A stretch of DNA of 64,000 nt from SG8-4 sp964598225 (GCA_964598225.1 CAZRBG010000017.1:1-64000), one strand, 5' to 3'. Numbered from the stretch's first letter, positions 36,627 to 45,246 are shown. Program-made: numbers and translations. The notes: generated by a model from the letters alone, not told the origin.

Positions 36627-36846
36627 ATCGTCCCAAAGGTTGGGGAAAATGTCGCCGTGCGATTTGGCCGGTAGGGAACTGCGTTTATCGCATTCGGGCT
36701 GCCAGCAGATAATGAAACGACCCCGACAGTCCCCCGAAGTGGCGATCTTGCGTCAGGCACCCCGTGCTGCTGTCAGCCCTAATGCGATAAACGCCAATCC
36801 GCCGGAGGTCTGCCATCGGCGGATTGCCCCCAGACTTTGGAACGAT
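36627..36846. repeat. 220-bp unit bounded by inverted CCCAAAG repeats
   Basis: ATCGTCCCAAAGGTTGGGG (36627-36645) and, inverted, CCCCCAGACTTTGGAACGAT (36827-36846) bound the unit, which contains hairpin element 2 and a 10-bp inverted repeat CAATCCGCCG / CGGCGGATTG (36795-36804, 36817-36826). A third copy of the end sequence is at 63796-63814. This is the outline of a small non-autonomous (MITE-like) element. Confidence 0.5.
36681..36794. repeat. structured hairpin element 2 (114 nt, 28-bp stem)
   Basis: The 5' arm GCGTTTATCGCATTCGGGCT plus GCCAGCAG (36681-36708) pairs with CTGCTGTCAGCCC plus TAATGCGATAAACGC (36767-36794). Against element 1 (33193-33308) the stem shows a compensatory swap: CGCTTT/AAAGCG there, CGCATT/AATGCG here. 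The interiors differ. It is again located between minus-strand genes, after a 3' end and before a start. Confidence 0.75.
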
Positions 36847-36850
36847 GATA

Positions 36851-36872
36851 ACAAGGGCGAGACGCCCTCGCC
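36851..36872. repeat. palindromic element family C, intergenic copy
   Basis: ACAAGGGCGAGACGCCCTCG, then CC. The same sequence forms one arm of the 21-bp perfect inverted repeat inside the DUF4091 gene (59432-59452). Confidence 0.65.
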
Positions 36873-36916
36873 ACGATCCTGTCCGCCTACGCATCAGGTA
36901 AGGGTAGTTGGAGTAT

Positions 36917-39178
36917 TTAGGGTTCGAGCTTGCGGATCAGCAGGATCGGGCGGATGATGCCGCCGAGGAAGAGTTCGGTTATTCTGCTGTGGTCGATTCT
37001 GATTGCGACCGCGTTCTCGCCGGGCTTGACGGCGTTTGTTACGTCCACCTCGAACGGTTTTCGCCGGGCTTCTTTTCCCAGATCGGCTGCTTCGACGCCG
37101 TTGACGTAGACCGTCGCCGCCTGGCCGTCTATTTCGGTGAAGAATAGAACAAGTCTTCCCTCGCGCCTTTGCGGCACGTTCATCGTCGTGCGATACCACA
37201 TCACGGACTTCGTATCGGGCAAACCCTGTGCGTTGAGCGTGTTGCTGTAAGTCGCGACCCGCCGCCACTGTGAGTCGTCGAAATCGCTCTTGTGCCAGCC
37301 TCGCTCGGCGCCGTTGTCGGCCGGGTCATACGCCAGCTTCATCCGGTCGGGTAGTACCTGCAGGACTTTATTGGGCGATTTGGTTGCTTCGGCGCCGGCC
37401 TGCACGTGTGTGCCGACAAACCGCCTGAGATAGTTGAGCGTGTAATGGTTGCCGTAGCCTTCGTCGTATTCGGCCTCGTTGCGGGCATACATATCGTCGT
37501 AAACTTTCTTGGCCGCAGCGAAATCGCCTCGGTTCATTGCCTCGCGTATCTGAATGAACTGCTCGGCGTTCTTCAGCCCCTGTTCCATCATGGCAATTCG
37601 TGCCGAATACATCTCGTTATCTTCGGCAGCATTTGCCGCCTGCTCGATCAGGCCGGCGAGTTTCTGCAGGAACTGCGGCGTGTATACCAAGTGGAGCGCA
37701 AAAAAGCTGCCGGACTCGCATTTCATGGTTTCAAAGGCCTCGTCGATGTTCATCCAGTACTGTTTCATAAACGGCCCGGCTGCATCGCCGTAGAACTTCA
37801 TGAAATAATCGTCCATCATCGCATCGCTGTCGGCGTCAGGGTCGTATGCCAGTCGGATGCTCTGGTAGAGATGAGGCCCGTAGATTTCCCAGTTCACGAG
37901 CGATTCGAGATTGATGCCGATGCAGCCTTTGTCTCTGAGATAAGGGATATCGTGCTTCCACACCGAGAGCTTCGAGAACGGCACGACGCACTCGGCGAGA
38001 TTGAAATTGTACGTGCGATACGCGATCTGCTCGGTCGCGGCGGCCCAGCCGTCGATGACCCTGGCAAGCTGCTGCCTGCTCGGCGAGATCGGACTGCCGA
38101 TCCGGTGATACCGCGAGTAACGAATCGGCGCAATCCACGCGACGAGATTGGGCGCAAGCTTGCGATCCAGCGTCGGCGGCTGCGTGTAATCGGCATAGCA
38201 ATAGAAACTGAGCAGACGCTGAGGATGCTTTTTGCCCACCAGCCGGGCGACTTCGTCAAGGAAATCGGCGTATCGATTGGTCACGCTGACTCTGCCGGAA
38301 GACGGCTCGATGTTGTCCGGGTCGTCCTGAGCACGACAGTTATTACATTGGCAATATCCCGTGCCGTCGGGCGGAGAAACCGATGGGTTCGGTCCTCCGT
38401 TTTCAATCACGCCCTGTGCGAATACCCTGCGAAGTTCCGGATTGGAGGTGCAGTACCATCCGCCTTGTTTGCGCTGCCCGCCGCGCAAAGCGAAATACTC
38501 GGGATGAGCCTCGAACAAATCCTTGTCAACGTACCTGCCCCACGAGTGCCCGGTCGCCAGTTTCAAACCGCCCGCGCCGTTCCAGATTTTCCAGAGATTG
38601 CTGCCGCCCCATTGCGATCCCCAGATTTTGCGCATCTTCAGGCCCGGCTTGTCGGTGATGTTCAGCCTGCCGGCTGCTACGGTTTTCTGCCGCGGATAAA
38701 CCTGTCCCAGGTCGTTATCCATGAAATATCGGCATCCCAGTTCTTCCAGGAACCGGCACACCGCCTTCATTGTCGATATATCATTCTGTCCGCCGATGAG
38801 AATCTTCCCACTTCCGTCAGAGACGATGCGCAGTCCTTCGTTCGTCGGGCTTTCGATGTCGTCAAGCTTGAGCCCGGCTTTTACAGCCGCGGCACCGATA
38901 TAAACAGCAGGCTTTCCGGCAGGCGCATTTTCTACAACTGGCAGCCTCGCGCCGGAGATTTTCTCGATCCAGTCGGCCAACACATCTGCGGCACCGCGAT
39001 CGGTCAACTCAATACCGCCGGAGTCCGCGTCGGGCGGATTGCCGCCGGATTGTCCCACGACGATAACCGCCCCAGCCCGGCCGTCTTTGACGATGTCCAT
39101 GTTTTGGCTGTAAGCAGATGAAGCGGCAAGGATAACCCCAATCAATGTCACTATCTTGAGACGAATTAATGTCAACAT
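36917..39178 (-). CDS. secreted DUF4838 protein with C-terminal jelly-roll domain
   Basis: A 753-aa exported protein (signal about 1-24). Residues ~60-180 are an N-terminal glycosidase-associated domain (VLADWIEKISGARLPVVE, YIGAA, EELGCRYFMDND), and residues ~190-480 are the DUF4838 alpha/beta barrel-like region (YFALRGGQRKQGGWYCTSNPE, CQCNNCR, YADYTQPP). The C-terminal ~150 residues look like a GH2-type sugar-binding sandwich (MWYRTTMNVPQRREGRLVLFF, NAVAIRI). DUF4838 proteins are putative glycosidases of secreted polysaccharide degradation; activity is unproven. SD AGGGGAT precedes the ATG. Confidence 0.85.
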   Translation of the reverse strand: MLTLIRLKIVTLIGVILAASSAYSQNMDIVKDGRAGAVIVVGQSGGNPPDADSGGIELTDRGAADVLADWIEKISGARLPVVENAPAGKPAVYIGAAAVKAGLKLDDIESPTNEGLRIVSDGSGKILIGGQNDISTMKAVCRFLEELGCRYFMDNDLGQVYPRQKTVAAGRLNITDKPGLKMRKIWGSQWGGSNLWKIWNGAGGLKLATGHSWGRYVDKDLFEAHPEYFALRGGQRKQGGWYCTSNPELRRVFAQGVIENGGPNPSVSPPDGTGYCQCNNCRAQDDPDNIEPSSGRVSVTNRYADFLDEVARLVGKKHPQRLLSFYCYADYTQPPTLDRKLAPNLVAWIAPIRYSRYHRIGSPISPSRQQLARVIDGWAAATEQIAYRTYNFNLAECVVPFSKLSVWKHDIPYLRDKGCIGINLESLVNWEIYGPHLYQSIRLAYDPDADSDAMMDDYFMKFYGDAAGPFMKQYWMNIDEAFETMKCESGSFFALHLVYTPQFLQKLAGLIEQAANAAEDNEMYSARIAMMEQGLKNAEQFIQIREAMNRGDFAAAKKVYDDMYARNEAEYDEGYGNHYTLNYLRRFVGTHVQAGAEATKSPNKVLQVLPDRMKLAYDPADNGAERGWHKSDFDDSQWRRVATYSNTLNAQGLPDTKSVMWYRTTMNVPQRREGRLVLFFTEIDGQAATVYVNGVEAADLGKEARRKPFEVDVTNAVKPGENAVAIRIDHSRITELFLGGIIRPILLIRKLEP

Positions 39179-39217
39179 TCTTTATCCCCTTGAAGCTGTA
39201 ACCTTTATGTAACTCGT

Positions 39218-39242
39218 TTCGGTGGGGCAAGCCCCACCCTAC
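39218..39242. repeat. palindromic element family B, intergenic copy
   Basis: CGGTGGGGCAAGCCCCACCC contains the palindrome GTGGGGCAAGCCCCAC with a 2-nt centre. The same motif occurs twice inside the PQQ/methyltransferase-like gene (51953-52004). Confidence 0.65.
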
Positions 39243-39295
39243 AATGCTGTTTGTAGTGACGCCGTAAGGCGTTTTTTTAAAGCTCTTACAGCTCA

Positions 39296-40243
39296 CTACA
39301 AACTCAGGCCGATCTTTTTTGCCACGCCGCGTATGTTTTCTGCCGCGAGGCGGTATTGTTCGGCGCCCTTGAGGTGCTCGAGCATAAGCGGCGTATCCGG
39401 CATTTTGCTAAGCTCCTTTAGAAAGACCTCGTAGTCCAGACCGCCCAATCCCGGGCGGACCTCGTCGAGATGCGTTGTCAGTTTCTGACTCAGGAGTATG
39501 TCCTTGGCATGACAGCTCCTGATGTGGGGACCGAGTTTGGCAAAGCACTCTCGAATCAGCTTTCCATTGCTGTAATAGCGCTGCGGGCTGCATACGATAT
39601 TCACCGGATCCAGATGGACGGCGAAACGCTTGCGATCTATCGCCTTGAACAACGCAACATAAGAATCCGCCGAATCGGGATACGCCCATGGCATCATTTC
39701 AAGAGTGAAATACGTCCGGGTCGGCTTGACATCGTCGATGATGCCGCGAGTCGTCTCGACGATCATGTCGAAGGTCTCATCGGTGAAGTTATCGGGCGAG
39801 TGTCCCGCCCATTGCCGGCCGCGAGAGCCGCTTATGTTTACGCAGCAATTGGCGCCGATCCGGTCTGCGAGAGCCAACTGCGTTCGGCATTTCTGCTGAG
39901 CTTCTCGGCGAGTCTTTTCGTCGGGGCTGAGCGGATTACTCCACGCTCCGACTTCCGCGATAATAATATCGGCATTCTTTGCAGCACTCTCGTATGCTTT
40001 CACAACGTCGTCCGAAGCCTTCGCGTTTACGGGACAATAAGCCGCGCGGTAGCCGAGCCGTTTCACAACGCGAACCCATTCGTCGGGACCGTCGTATTCC
40101 TCGAACGTCGGCCCGCCGAGCCGCAAAGGTGCTTTTTTCACCTGTCCAAGAGATGGCGTGACCGATCTCGATGCCAGCATAGCCGCTCCTGCGACCGATC
40201 CTTTAATAAACTCGCGTCTGGATACGTTTCTACGACTTGCCAT
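39296..40243 (-). CDS. Tat-exported sugar phosphate isomerase/epimerase-like TIM barrel
   Basis: A 315-aa protein with a strong twin-arginine leader (NVSRREFIKGSVAGAAMLAS). The remainder is a xylose isomerase-like TIM barrel: LGGPTFEEYDGPDEW, DIIIAEVGAWSNPLSPDE, NCCVNISGSRG, TLEMMPWAYP (metal-ligand Glu), VHLDPVNIVCSP (Asp/His ligands) and SCHAKDI (His ligand), then a final LEHLKG. It is likely a metal-dependent sugar isomerase, epimerase or lyase in the periplasm. It lies just upstream of the DUF4838 gene on the same strand and may act on the same carbohydrate. Confidence 0.85.
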   Translation of the reverse strand: MASRRNVSRREFIKGSVAGAAMLASRSVTPSLGQVKKAPLRLGGPTFEEYDGPDEWVRVVKRLGYRAAYCPVNAKASDDVVKAYESAAKNADIIIAEVGAWSNPLSPDEKTRREAQQKCRTQLALADRIGANCCVNISGSRGRQWAGHSPDNFTDETFDMIVETTRGIIDDVKPTRTYFTLEMMPWAYPDSADSYVALFKAIDRKRFAVHLDPVNIVCSPQRYYSNGKLIRECFAKLGPHIRSCHAKDILLSQKLTTHLDEVRPGLGGLDYEVFLKELSKMPDTPLMLEHLKGAEQYRLAAENIRGVAKKIGLSL

Positions 40244-40374
40244 AAAACTCCCTTTCCTTCAAAAAGTTTTGCACTGAAAATTATGTGGCTTTGTCCGGCC
40301 CATTGCTGGTATTCTACAATAAAACAGAAAGGTATTCACAGATAATCCAGCACATTGAAGCGTGGAGAAGGAAA

Positions 40375-41301
40375 ATGAAGAAGCGGATATTGGTCACGGG
40401 AGCGACAGGATTTATCGGCAGGTCATTGTGCGGCGAACTGGCGGGCGCGGGATATGAAATCACAGCTTTAAGCCGTCGCCCCGCCAAGGCGGAGAAAATT
40501 CTCGGCACGGAGGTGAAAGTCGTTGAATGGGATGCGGCTACAGCAAAGGGATGGTCCGAGTATGCCGAAGGAGCGCTGGCGATCGTCAATCTGGCCGGGG
40601 AAAACATCGGCTCCGGCCGGTGGACCGCGAAGAAAAAACAGGCAATTGTAGACAGCAGACTCAATGCGGGCAAGGCCGTTACCGAAGCGATCAGGGCCGC
40701 CGATCAGAAGCCGGAAGTCCTGATCCAGGCATCCGGCGTCGGCTATTACGGCGACCGAGGCGATGAGCTGCTGGACGAAGATTCCACGAACGGAAGCGGA
40801 TTTCTTGCAGACGTCGCCCGGCAGTGGGAGCAGTCTGTCAGCGAAGCAGAGTCTCTCGGCGTCAGGCTCGCAATCGTCAGGTTCGGTGTCGTGCTGGGGC
40901 CGGACGGCGGCGTCATGGAGCGTCTGATACCGCCTTTCCGCTTCTTTCTCGGAGGCCACCCGGGCTCGGGCAAACAATGGCTGCCCTGGGTCCACATCGA
41001 CGACGTTGCCGGCATTGTGCAGTTCCTTTTCGAGAACACGGACTGCAAAGGGCCTTTTAACGTGACGGTTCCCGAACCTACCCGGTCGAAGGATTTCTAC
41101 GATGCCCTGGGCAAGTCAATGCACCGTCCAGCCGTCTTTCCGATGCCCGCCTTCGCATTGAAGCTGGCGCTGGGCGAGATGGCGAAAGAAATGCTGCTGC
41201 CGAGTACGAAGGCTCTGCCCAAGAAGCTGGTCGAAGCCGGTTACGAATTCAAGTTCATCAATCCCGCAGCCGCATTCGACGACATTCTCAGGCATGGTTG
41301 A
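40375..41301 (+). CDS. TIGR01777-family NAD-dependent epimerase/dehydratase-like protein
   Basis: A 308-aa extended SDR protein. The start is moved to the ATG at 40375, preceded by GGAGAAGGAA, because the TGATGFIG nucleotide motif (about 8-15) then lies at the N-terminus as usual. GVGYYGDRGDELLDEDS, RFGVVLGPDGG, PWVHIDDVAG and the C-terminal FAL-LGEMAKEMLLPSTKALPKKL (DUF1731) match the YfcH/TIGR01777 family. Its substrate is unknown. Confidence 0.9.
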   Translation: MKKRILVTGATGFIGRSLCGELAGAGYEITALSRRPAKAEKILGTEVKVVEWDAATAKGWSEYAEGALAIVNLAGENIGSGRWTAKKKQAIVDSRLNAGKAVTEAIRAADQKPEVLIQASGVGYYGDRGDELLDEDSTNGSGFLADVARQWEQSVSEAESLGVRLAIVRFGVVLGPDGGVMERLIPPFRFFLGGHPGSGKQWLPWVHIDDVAGIVQFLFENTDCKGPFNVTVPEPTRSKDFYDALGKSMHRPAVFPMPAFALKLALGEMAKEMLLPSTKALPKKLVEAGYEFKFINPAAAFDDILRHG

Positions 41302-41391
41302 AGTTAGATCGGAAGTTGCTTTTCACCGGCCGATTCGGTAAGCTACAAAGGGCGGACAATAACGCCCCTTAGATCAAAATAATCACGAACG

Positions 41392-41937
41392 ATGAGAGAG
41401 ATCCGGGTAAGTGACAAAAATATATCGATACGCCCCGCGACAGAGAGTGATGCCGAGATTCTGGCGGACCTGGGGGCTTGGACGTTCTCCGATACATATT
41501 CGAGCATACTGCCGGCAGAGGACATCGAGGATTACCTTGGCAAAGCTTTCAGCGTCGAGCAGATGCTCCGCGACATAGCGGATCCGCAGGTCCTTCTGTT
41601 TCTCGGTTCGGTTTCAAATACCGTCTGCTCGTACATCAAGCTTCAGCCCACGCCGACACGAGAGGTCATTGCCGGAAACAAGCCGATCGAACTGTTACGT
41701 CTGTATCTACTTCCTCGATGGAAAGGTATGGGAATCGGCAGTGCTTTGATGGATGTTGGTCTCAGTGCGGCCCGTGACGAATCGCACGATACCTGTTGGC
41801 TGAAAGTCTGGAAAGGAAATCAAAGAGCGATAGAATTCTACAGGCATAGGGGATTCTCGCAGGTAGGCAGCGAACAATACCCGGTTGGGAGCACATCCAG
41901 AAAGGTCATTTTGATGGCTTGCGCGCTGAAGCAGTAA
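41392..41937 (+). CDS. GNAT-family N-acetyltransferase
   Basis: A 181-aa acetyltransferase. ISIRPATESDAEILADLGAWTF is the first GNAT strand and helix; LYLLPRWKGMGIGSALM is motif A with the R/Q-x-x-G-x-G/A acetyl-CoA loop (RWKGMGIG); LKVWKGNQRAIEFYRHRGF is motif B. The acceptor is unknown. The ribosome site is weak. It stands alone. Confidence 0.9.
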   Translation: MREIRVSDKNISIRPATESDAEILADLGAWTFSDTYSSILPAEDIEDYLGKAFSVEQMLRDIADPQVLLFLGSVSNTVCSYIKLQPTPTREVIAGNKPIELLRLYLLPRWKGMGIGSALMDVGLSAARDESHDTCWLKVWKGNQRAIEFYRHRGFSQVGSEQYPVGSTSRKVILMACALKQ

Positions 41938-42133
41938 GCGGGCGTGACTTTGTCTGAATCCCGCAAAAATCTAAGGCGGGTGGTTCTTTTCACAGCCCCG
42001 CTCCAAAAAAGATTTATGCCGCCTTCAAGCGATCTTGATTCCCTAAGCTTCTGTTCCGAAAGCAATTAGCTTCTCCAGGCCACCGTCCTATAATAGAATT
42101 TTCATTAAAATGGGAAAAAAGTGCAGCAAATTG

Positions 42134-42161
42134 TTGACGAGGTGGGAGGAAGTGGTACAAT
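42134..42161 (+). promoter_or_regulatory. mraZ promoter with MraZ-type GTGGG boxes
   Basis: TTGACG (42134-42139) and TACAAT (42156-42161) are separated by 16 bp. GTGGGA at 42142-42147 and GTGGTA lie within the spacer, with CCCAC just downstream (42164-42168). MraZ elsewhere represses its own operon through spaced GTGGG repeats, so autoregulation is likely. Confidence 0.6.
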
Positions 42162-42196
42162 TTCCCACCTTGATTGAGTTCAGTGGGGCTTAGGCC

Positions 42197-42670
42197 ATGC
42201 TTTTATTAACAGGCGAATATCAGCACGTGGTAGACAGCAAGGGCCGAGTCCTTATCTCAAACAAGCTCAGGAGCCAGATCGACGCCGAGGAGCACGGCAG
42301 CAACTTCTACCTCGTCCTCGGCTCGAACGGCATACTTTGCTTGTATCCTGAGAAGTACTTTGAGCAGATTGCCCTTGCCATGGCGCCGGGCGTTGCAGCG
42401 CCGGACGAAGCCGTGGCTTTCGAGCGAATCAGCTTCGCCCTTGCCAGCAAAGTCGAACTGGACAGCCAGGGCAGACTGTTGTTGAACGAAAAATTGCGAA
42501 AAAGAGCCGGTTTGAAAGACCAGATTACGCTTGCAGGCGTCCGGGACCACATCGAATTGTGGAACACCGAAAGCTGGGAGCAGTACGTTTCGGACAACAT
42601 GGCTCAATACCAGAAACAGATGTCGCAGGCACGGCAGGTCGTCCTGCAGAAGCAAAATGACCAACTCTGA
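42197..42670 (+). CDS. mraZ: transcriptional regulator MraZ
   Basis: A 157-aa protein with two SpoVT/AbrB-like half domains: GEYQHVVDSKGRVLISNKLR (about 7-26) and VELDSQGRLLLNEKLRKRAG (about 83-106). MraZ is the first gene of the division and cell-wall cluster in most bacteria and binds DNA at its own promoter. The extended C-terminal tail (about 135-157) is Gln-rich. It starts the dcw cluster here. Confidence 0.96.
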   Translation: MLLLTGEYQHVVDSKGRVLISNKLRSQIDAEEHGSNFYLVLGSNGILCLYPEKYFEQIALAMAPGVAAPDEAVAFERISFALASKVELDSQGRLLLNEKLRKRAGLKDQITLAGVRDHIELWNTESWEQYVSDNMAQYQKQMSQARQVVLQKQNDQL

Positions 42671-42689
42671 CCTTTGGAGACAAGACTAA

Positions 42690-42902
42690 ATGATTGGAAC
42701 GGATTCGAACCATTGTCGGATTGTAGCTGAAAGTCTCTCCGGGCGGCGGAAGACGGATGAAAAAACTCTCGCGTCGCTGGCGGTCCTCGATGAGAGGCTA
42801 CAGAAATTGAAGAAACTCGGAGGCGCCTTTTCCGACCTCGCCTTCTCCGAAGACGTCGAGAATGTCCGAAGAGCCGGGTACGCAGTATCAATCGGAAGAT
42901 AG
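42690..42902 (+). CDS. small protein between mraZ and rsmH
   Basis: A 70-aa charged protein of unknown family (RIVAESLSGRRKTDEKTLASLAVLDERLQKLKKLGGAFSD... in part), with one predicted helix at about residues 23-42. GGAG lies about 11 nt upstream of the ATG. It starts 19 nt after mraZ on the same strand, which supports it as a real gene of the cluster, though short. Confidence 0.5.
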   Translation: MIGTDSNHCRIVAESLSGRRKTDEKTLASLAVLDERLQKLKKLGGAFSDLAFSEDVENVRRAGYAVSIGR

Positions 42903-42982
42903 GCGGTTTGCCGTGCCTATTTGAATGCAGCTCGGCCGGTGTAGACGGCCCGAGCTACTGTAAAAACGCAACAGTCATAACA

Positions 42983-43000
42983 GGAGTTTTGCAAAACTCC
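42983..43000. repeat. 18-bp perfect palindrome upstream of rsmH
   Basis: GGAGTTTTGCAAAACTCC preceded by TAACA. The identical sequence, including the preceding TAACA, lies just after rsmH (43953-43970). Confidence 0.75.
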
Positions 43001-43030
43001 GTTCAATAAGAGATACAATATACGAGACAA

Positions 43031-43936
43031 GTGGATGGTCCGGCAGTAGAGCATATTCCGGTACTTGCCGATACGTTGGCTGAGCAGATAAGCTTGCCAC
43101 CGGATGGCGTGATGGTCGACGCGACCATAGGACATGGAGGTCACAGTCTTCTGTTCGGCAAAGCTCTGGGCCCTGAGGCGGTTATCGTTGGTTTTGACGT
43201 TGATAACGATGCTGTCCGAAGGGCCCGGAGCAATTTAGAGGGACTCGCCTGCAAGACCGTCCTTCTCAATTCTAATTTCAGTCAAATCTCCGACAAACTT
43301 CACAAATTATCTCTAGATAAGGTCGATTTAATCCTTGCCGATCTTGGCGTCAGTTCGCCTCAGTTAGCCGATCCGAGTTTCGGCCTTAGTTTCCAGTCAA
43401 ATATGCCGCTCGATATGAGAATTGATAAAAGATTGAAGCGTACTGCTGCCGATATAGTGAATGAAGAAAATGAAAAGACTCTGGCCGATCTGATTTACAG
43501 GTTCGGACAGGACAGGGCGTCACGGAGGATCGCTCGCTTTATCGTGCGCCAGCGCAGGATCGAGCCGATCACTACGACGGCCCAACTGGGGCAAGTAGTC
43601 TGTAAGGCGCTGGCGAGAAAAAAGCCGGGGCGAAAAAGAAGGATACATCCGGCGACCAGAACCTTCCAGGCGCTTAGAATTGCAGTCAATAACGAGTTGG
43701 AAAACCTGAAGCAACTGCTCGTTTCGGCACCGGGGCTGCTGAAGAGAAACGGTTATATCGCTGTTATCAGCTTTCACAGCCTCGAAGACAGACTGGTAAA
43801 AAACGATTTCAAAGAAAATGCCGTCAACGGCGTCTACGAAATTCTGACGAAAAAGCCGATTGTACCGACCAGAGAACAAGTCAAAGAGAATCGGCGGGCA
43901 AGAAGCGCAAAATTAAGGATAGCCCGAAAAAGATAA
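43031..43936 (+). CDS. rsmH: 16S rRNA (cytosine(1402)-N(4))-methyltransferase RsmH
   Basis: A 301-aa SAM-dependent methyltransferase that modifies C1402 in 16S rRNA. EHIPVLADTL opens the protein, GVMVDATIGHGGHS is the SAM motif, DLGVSSPQLADPSFGLSFQ and MPLDMRID are family signatures, and ISFHSLEDRLVKNDF lies near the end. It starts with GTG and no strong ribosome site. It stands in its usual place in the dcw cluster. Confidence 0.96.
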   Translation: MDGPAVEHIPVLADTLAEQISLPPDGVMVDATIGHGGHSLLFGKALGPEAVIVGFDVDNDAVRRARSNLEGLACKTVLLNSNFSQISDKLHKLSLDKVDLILADLGVSSPQLADPSFGLSFQSNMPLDMRIDKRLKRTAADIVNEENEKTLADLIYRFGQDRASRRIARFIVRQRRIEPITTTAQLGQVVCKALARKKPGRKRRIHPATRTFQALRIAVNNELENLKQLLVSAPGLLKRNGYIAVISFHSLEDRLVKNDFKENAVNGVYEILTKKPIVPTREQVKENRRARSAKLRIARKR

Positions 43937-43952
43937 AAAAATCGTCGTAACA

Positions 43953-43970
43953 GGAGTTTTGCAAAACTCC
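43953..43970. repeat. 18-bp perfect palindrome downstream of rsmH
   Basis: Second exact copy of GGAGTTTTGCAAAACTCC, 17 nt after the rsmH stop and 40 nt before the next start codon. Confidence 0.75.
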
Positions 43971-44009
43971 AATCGTAACTTAAATATAGCAAGCAAGTGG
44001 AGTGCGTTT

Positions 44010-44993
44010 ATGACTTCGGATGCAAAGATTGGATTGTTGCTGGGTCTGGTTTTCATATTTGTTATCGCTTTTGTGATCAACGGGCTGCCCTCCTTCCGGG
44101 CCGCCACGAATAACAACAGCGAGCTTACTACGAACATGGTCAGTTCGCAGAATGAGTCGCTGGGCCTGGGAACCGATGAGCGTAAAAGCCAGGAAGGAAT
44201 TGACTGGACCGGCAAGCCCGTTGAAGAGCCGCTGGAAGAGGTCGCGGTCCAACAGGAAGACACCGAAGACATTCGTTTCGAGATGCGGATCCCCGACGAC
44301 ATCGCCGTGGTGGAGAACATCTCACACGAATTGACCCCGGAAGTGGTCCAGCATACCCTTGCCGAAGCCGCCGGTCCGCTCGACCGGGACCCGCCCGACA
44401 CCGAAGCAACCAAGTCGGAATCGACCGAAACAATATCGATTGAGTTGCCTGTCCCAGAAAAAACGCCCACGCGCGAAAACCCCACAGGCCCCGAATGGAA
44501 CACGCCGAAGGTGTATACTATCTCCGACGGCGACACGTTGGCTACGATAGCCAAAAAGTTCTACGGCCCGGAACAAGGCAATAGGATCGCCAATAACCTG
44601 AAGATATTCGAGGCCAACCGAAAAATAATCGAGTCTCCGGACAAACTTGAAATCGGCCAGAAAATCGTCATACCCCCGCTGGACAAAGCTGAACCGAGAC
44701 CGAAGAAGAGTAAATCCAAACCGGAGAGCACGCTCGCCGATTCGTTATTCGAAGAGGTAAAGTCAATCGGCAGAAAACTGCTGCCTTCCGGCGATAAGCC
44801 CGCAGAGAAACCAAAGCCAAAACAGACCAGAAAATACGTCGTGAAGGACGGCGACTACCTGTGGAAAGTAGCCGAAAGAGAACTCGGAGACCCGATGCGT
44901 TATAAGGATATAGTTAAGCTGAACCCCGACGTTCTTAAAGATGAAAACACCACGCTTAAGATCGGAACGAGTTTGAAGCTGCCGGCTAAATAA
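44010..44993 (+). CDS. membrane-anchored double LysM protein in the dcw cluster
   Basis: A 327-aa protein. I choose the ATG at 44010 (GGAG 9 nt upstream); a longer frame would start inside the palindrome. Residues ~5-28 form one TM anchor (KIGLLLGLVFIFVIAFVI). A long acidic, Pro-rich linker follows, then a LysM domain at about 165-215 (YTISDGDTLATIAKKFYG, LEIGQKIVIPP) and a second at about 278-327 (KYVVKDGDYLWKVAERELGDP, LKIGTSLKLPA). LysM binds peptidoglycan, so this probably tethers the inner membrane to the wall at division. Its place between rsmH and ftsL is unusual. Confidence 0.85.
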   Translation: MTSDAKIGLLLGLVFIFVIAFVINGLPSFRAATNNNSELTTNMVSSQNESLGLGTDERKSQEGIDWTGKPVEEPLEEVAVQQEDTEDIRFEMRIPDDIAVVENISHELTPEVVQHTLAEAAGPLDRDPPDTEATKSESTETISIELPVPEKTPTRENPTGPEWNTPKVYTISDGDTLATIAKKFYGPEQGNRIANNLKIFEANRKIIESPDKLEIGQKIVIPPLDKAEPRPKKSKSKPESTLADSLFEEVKSIGRKLLPSGDKPAEKPKPKQTRKYVVKDGDYLWKVAERELGDPMRYKDIVKLNPDVLKDENTTLKIGTSLKLPAK

Positions 44994-45012
44994 ATCGAGT
45001 GAAGCACGTGTA

Positions 45013-45246
45013 ATGTCCCAGTTTCGTTTTGTTCTTATTGTCTTTTATTTCACAGCGGTTCTGATATTTGCCGTTTATTTGCGTGGCGCCAACAATCGGG
45101 TCTTTTATAAGCTCTCTGAATACAATGCTCAGCAGCGCCAGTTGAAACAGGAACTCGGCCAGAGACAGTTGCTGCTCGAGAGTCTGATAAATCCTGCCGC
45201 CCTGACGAAACGCCTTAATGAGCTTGAAGCAGAAACCGAAGAATGA
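45013..45246 (+). CDS. ftsL: FtsL-like cell division protein
   Basis: A 77-aa bitopic protein with one TM (about 5-23) and a coiled coil (about 34-72, LSEYNAQQRQLKQELGQRQLLLESL). Size, topology and position directly before ftsI (4-nt ATGA overlap) match FtsL, whose sequence is poorly conserved. It would form the FtsQLB part of the divisome. Confidence 0.7.
   Translation: MSQFRFVLIVFYFTAVLIFAVYLRGANNRVFYKLSEYNAQQRQLKQELGQRQLLLESLINPAALTKRLNELEAETEE

Noticed and set aside
37406..39121. Long frame (571 codons) opposite the DUF4838 gene
   Set aside because: Antisense to a well-supported gene; composition is typical of a GC-rich shadow frame.
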